DNA of 64,000 nt from Minicystis rosea. GTDB lineage: Bacteria; Myxococcota_A; Polyangia; Polyangiales; Polyangiaceae. The position numbers and the translations under genes are program-made. Numbering within the stretch: the first letter of the stretch is position 1; the number at the start of each line of letters is the position of its first letter. Below the pieces are notes generated by a model. It was not told where the DNA came from and did not search any database. It was given only the letters and a program-made list of their open reading frames with translations. Below, in pieces: positions 61,055 through 64,000 of the stretch. Where the stretch lies: positions 10,834,377 to 10,898,376 of the forward strand of contig CP016211.1 of NCBI GenBank assembly GCA_001931535.1, read 5' to 3'.

Positions 61055-63477
61055 GCTTATCGTCTCTCGCCGTCGACAAGGCCGCCGTGCTCCTCTCCAA
61101 AGGAGGTCGACCAATACCGTTGCTCGGTGTCTCGGCCTCGGGGCATGTCTTCGGCGCGCACGCGCGCGTCGTCCTCAGGCAGCGATATCGCAACGACGAA
61201 GCGTGCCCCGTCGAGACCATCTATACGTTCCCCGTGCCCGGCAACGCGGCCCTCACGGGCTTCGCCATGGAGACTGCGGGTCGCCGCATCGAAGCCGAGG
61301 TGAAGGAGCGGGAGGAGGCGTTTCGCGCCTACGACGATGCGGTATCGAAAGGCCATGGCGCGGCGCTGCTCGAACAAGAGCGGCGCAACGTCTTCACGGC
61401 CAGCGTCGGCAATCTCCTGCCGGGCGAGGAGACGGTCGTGGAGATCGTCTACGTGCAGCCGCTCGTCGCCGACGAGGGCGCGCTCCGCTTCGTGATTCCC
61501 ACGCTCGTCGCGCCTCGTTACATGCCCGGCGCGCCCAAGGGTGATCGCACCGGACACGGCTTCGCCGAGCCCACCGACCGCGTGGCCGACGCCGACCGCA
61601 TCTCGCCGTCGCCGGGCAAGGTCGATTATGGCCTCAGCATCGATGTCGTCTTCGATTTGGGCAGACCCATCACCATCGAGAGCCCTTCTCACCAGATCCT
61701 CGTGGCCCCCGCCGGCGAGCACGCCAAACGGGTGACGTTGAAGCAAAACGAGGTTCCGCTCGATCGCGATCTCGTCCTCACCGCCGCCGGTGCGCCCGGC
61801 GTCGTGGGCGGCGTGGTCGCCGCGCGCCGCGCGGGGGAGGATGGCACCTTTGCGCTCACCGTCGTTCCCGATCTCTTCGACCCGACGCGCCGCGCTTGGC
61901 CACGAGATGTGGTGTTCGTGGTCGACGTCTCGGGATCGATGGAAGGGGATTCACTGCGAGAGGCCAAGTCGGCGCTGCGCCTCTGTCTCCGTCATTTGGC
62001 CGAGGGAGATCGCTTTCAAATCATCGCCTTCTCGGACGCCCACGAGACGTTTCAACCGAGCTTGGTCCCCTTCACGCAAAAGATGCTCGAAACGGCGGAC
62101 CGTTGGGTGGAGGGGCTCATCACCCTCGGTGGCACGGAGATCTTGATTCCCCTCATGGTCGCTGCGGGCACGCTCCGCGGCGTCGAGGGGCGCGATCGCC
62201 TCATCGTCCTGCTCACCGATGGGCAGGTGGGGAACGAAGCGGAGATCGTGAGTCAGGTCGCGGCCAAGGCGGAGCGCACGCGGATTTACACCTTCGGAAT
62301 CGGCACCAACGTCAGCGACGTGTTGCTCCGCGATCTCGCGTGCTGCACCCACGGAGCGGTCGAGTTCATCCATCCCGGCGAGCGCATCGACGAGAAGGTG
62401 ACCGCGCAATTCGCCCGCGCCACGGCCCCGCGCATCGAGGGGCTCACGGTCCGATTCACGGGGGTGGACGTCGGTGAGCTCGCGCCCGCCGAGACGGCGG
62501 ATCTCGTCGACGGCGAGCCGTGGAGTGTCTTCGGCCGCTACGAGACACCGGGCTTCGGCCACGCGGAGCTGCGCGGCACGTTGCGCGGAGAGCCGTTTCA
62601 TCTGGAGGTCCCCGTCGAATTGCCGGCGGAGGCCGCGCGTGATGGGCTCACCGCCTTGTGGGCGACGGCGCGCATTCGTGATCTGGAAGAGGCCGAGCCT
62701 CGGGTTGGCCGCCGGCGCGCGGAGAGCAACCGCGCGCGCATCGTGCAGCTCTCCATCGATCATCACCTCGCCTCCAAATACGCGTCGTTCGTGCTGATGG
62801 AGAAGCGCACCGGGGACCGGCGCACCCACGAGCAGCCGGCGATTCGTCCGATCACGGTGAGCGCGCCCGCGGGTTGGGCCACGTACAGGCGCGAGGAGAA
62901 GGAGGTCGAGGGTGGTCTCCTGCGCTGCATGTCGCTCGACGACGCGGCGATGGCAGGTTCGTTTACGGGAGCTCCGGATGCGCTCTTCGATGCCGACGAG
63001 GAGGCCGCACCCGTGACGGGGCGCGCCTATGCGCCGAGGGCGGCCGTCGTGTCGAGCGCCGCGCTCGAAGAGATGGATCTCCCCCTCGCGCCGAAAGAGA
63101 TGGATCTCCCCCTCGCGCCGAAGGAGAGCGCGGGGCCGGCCGGAGATCCGCTGGCCGAGCTGTTCGCGCGGCAGCTCGCGAACGGGCTTTGGACGGATGG
63201 CGGCGGCGCCGACGAGGATCGTTTGGTCGCCACGAGCCACGCCCTCCAGGCTTGTTTGGAGAGCGCGATCGACAGCACGCATCCGATGTACGGCGCGCAG
63301 GTGAAGAAGGCTGTGGAGGCGCTCTGCGCGCTCGCGCTCGCGCTCCTGGCGCGGCCGGTCGCGGATCGAGGGGCGCTCGTGGCTGCGCTCGGGCTCGCGC
63401 TCTCCGTGTCCGTGGGGAGACGGCTGCGCGAGCAGCTCCGCGCGACGCTGGCCCGCGTGCAGGGAGGCCCGGGCTGA
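61051..63477 (+). CDS. VIT and VWA domain protein
   Basis: The 808-residue protein has an N-terminal VIT domain (about 25-140: GHVFGAHARVVLRQRYRNDE, AFRAYDDAVSKGHGAALLEQ) and a VWA domain (about 285-455). The VWA metal site is complete: DVSGSMEGDS, LGGTEIL, LLTDGQVGNEAE. No signal peptide is seen, so it is probably cytoplasmic. The C-terminal third is linker-like and includes an exact tandem repeat, EMDLPLAPK, near residue 676. It is translationally coupled to the MerR gene. GGAG lies six bases before the ATG. A protein-binding role is likely; its target is unknown. Confidence 0.9.
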   Translation: MSLSSLAVDKAAVLLSKGGRPIPLLGVSASGHVFGAHARVVLRQRYRNDEACPVETIYTFPVPGNAALTGFAMETAGRRIEAEVKEREEAFRAYDDAVSKGHGAALLEQERRNVFTASVGNLLPGEETVVEIVYVQPLVADEGALRFVIPTLVAPRYMPGAPKGDRTGHGFAEPTDRVADADRISPSPGKVDYGLSIDVVFDLGRPITIESPSHQILVAPAGEHAKRVTLKQNEVPLDRDLVLTAAGAPGVVGGVVAARRAGEDGTFALTVVPDLFDPTRRAWPRDVVFVVDVSGSMEGDSLREAKSALRLCLRHLAEGDRFQIIAFSDAHETFQPSLVPFTQKMLETADRWVEGLITLGGTEILIPLMVAAGTLRGVEGRDRLIVLLTDGQVGNEAEIVSQVAAKAERTRIYTFGIGTNVSDVLLRDLACCTHGAVEFIHPGERIDEKVTAQFARATAPRIEGLTVRFTGVDVGELAPAETADLVDGEPWSVFGRYETPGFGHAELRGTLRGEPFHLEVPVELPAEAARDGLTALWATARIRDLEEAEPRVGRRRAESNRARIVQLSIDHHLASKYASFVLMEKRTGDRRTHEQPAIRPITVSAPAGWATYRREEKEVEGGLLRCMSLDDAAMAGSFTGAPDALFDADEEAAPVTGRAYAPRAAVVSSAALEEMDLPLAPKEMDLPLAPKESAGPAGDPLAELFARQLANGLWTDGGGADEDRLVATSHALQACLESAIDSTHPMYGAQVKKAVEALCALALALLARPVADRGALVAALGLALSVSVGRRLREQLRATLARVQGGPG

Positions 63478-63680
63478 AGCAGGCCGGCCCGGCCTCGGGA
63501 GCTTCCCGTCGCCGTTCGGTGGAGCCGCGTCGCCCGCGTGGGCATCGGCCGGGGCGGCGTTCGTCCGCGTGCCCACGCCGCGTCGGCCGGCTTGCTCAGG
63601 GCGCGTTCAGTGCTTCGATTCCGTCGCGATCCCGCTCTCTTCACGGGCGGCGGCCCGCCTCGTGTGTATCCTTCGGGACG
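63478..63680. other. Gap between the VIT/VWA gene and the Hsp70 gene
   Basis: These 203 bases contain no supported gene. A start for the Hsp70 gene at 63681 has GGGACG before it, a poor ribosome-binding site. Confidence 0.5.
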
Positions 63681-64000
63681 ATGGCTCTCGGCCCCCTGTA
63701 CGTCGGCATCGATCTCGGCACCACCAACTCCACCGCCGCCGTCTTCGACGGCGAGAAGGTCACGCTCATCCGCAACGCGCAGGGGGCCACGCTCACGCCC
63801 TCGGTGGTGCGCATCGACGCGCGCGGCGCGGTCACGGTCGGCGGGCGCGCGCGCCGCTTCTTGGAGAGCGATCCGCAGAACACGCGCTCCGAGTTCAAGC
63901 GCCTCATGGGCACGGCGCAGTCGGTCGAGTTCCTCGCCGCCAAGGCCAAGAAGAAGCCCGAAGAGCTCGCGGCCGAGGTGCTGAAGAGCCTGCGCGCCGA
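63681..64000 (+). CDS. Hsp70/DnaK-family protein, 3' end outside window
   Basis: The first 106 residues are the start of an Hsp70 ATPase domain: LYVGIDLGTTNSTAAVFDGE (phosphate loop 1), LTPSVVRIDARGAVTVGGRA, then NTRSEFKRLMGTAQSVEF. The rest is cut off by the window, so it cannot be decided whether it is DnaK proper or one of the accessory Hsp70 homologues common in Myxococcota. The latter is likelier, since grpE and dnaJ are not next to it on the left. Confidence 0.88.
   Translation, partial: MALGPLYVGIDLGTTNSTAAVFDGEKVTLIRNAQGATLTPSVVRIDARGAVTVGGRARRFLESDPQNTRSEFKRLMGTAQSVEFLAAKAKKKPEELAAEVLKSLRA

Overview
The window is about 64 kb of high-GC DNA, densely packed with genes. It most resembles a Myxococcota chromosome, probably Polyangiales-like. 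The signs are Gly/Ser-rich lipoprotein linkers, choice-of-anchor-L and MopE-type proteins, SUMF1 and BNR lipoproteins, TPR/PEGA proteins, a PknB-type kinase, many histidine kinases, and Ala/Lys-rich extensions on ribosomal proteins. The assignment rests on gene content only. No rRNA, tRNA, CRISPR array or replication origin was recognised.

Layout. 1-11.5 kb holds a GAF/HD-GYP protein cut by the left edge, a basic DNA-binding-like protein, a complete IS630-type insertion sequence, and two minus-strand lipoprotein pairs (SUMF1 plus BNR; two choice-of-anchor-L paralogues). 12.7-25.3 kb is the ribosomal operon from rplV to rplQ, including secY, adk, infA and rpoA. The S10 genes normally upstream of rplV are absent from the 1.2 kb before it. 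26.2-31.6 kb is a c-di-AMP locus: folP-cdaA-ybbR on the minus strand, divergent from a PgpH-like HD phosphodiesterase gene. 31.8-37.8 kb holds a TPR protein, acylphosphatase, rho and a GAF histidine kinase. 38.1-40.5 kb is a BlaI-type repressor with two operators, followed by an M56 peptidase fused to a penicillin-binding transpeptidase domain. 40.6-51.2 kb holds a CCG Fe-S protein, a HAMP kinase, a Ser/Thr kinase, a PEGA-type protein, a kinase remnant and a large hybrid kinase. 51.5-59.5 kb holds two small membrane ORFs, a degenerate GTPase, acs, a PEGA outer-membrane-like protein, a TPR lipoprotein and a CAP-domain protein. 59.7-64 kb holds a PlsC acyltransferase, a MerR-VIT/VWA operon and the start of an Hsp70 gene.

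Across the window, five genes (rplP, rpsK, the PgpH-like gene, the hybrid kinase and the PEGA protein) are each out of frame by one missing base at or beside a run of four or five C on the coding strand. Because rplP and rpsK are essential, this pattern points to homopolymer undercalls in the assembly and not to true pseudogenes; these genes are given here at their repaired extents. The non-coding DNA is also structured: stem-loops in most longer gaps of the ribosomal operon, two different 42-bp tandem arrays, a dispersed palindromic REP-like element in at least four copies, and a perfect 28-bp inverted repeat upstream of a GTPase-like gene's neighbour.
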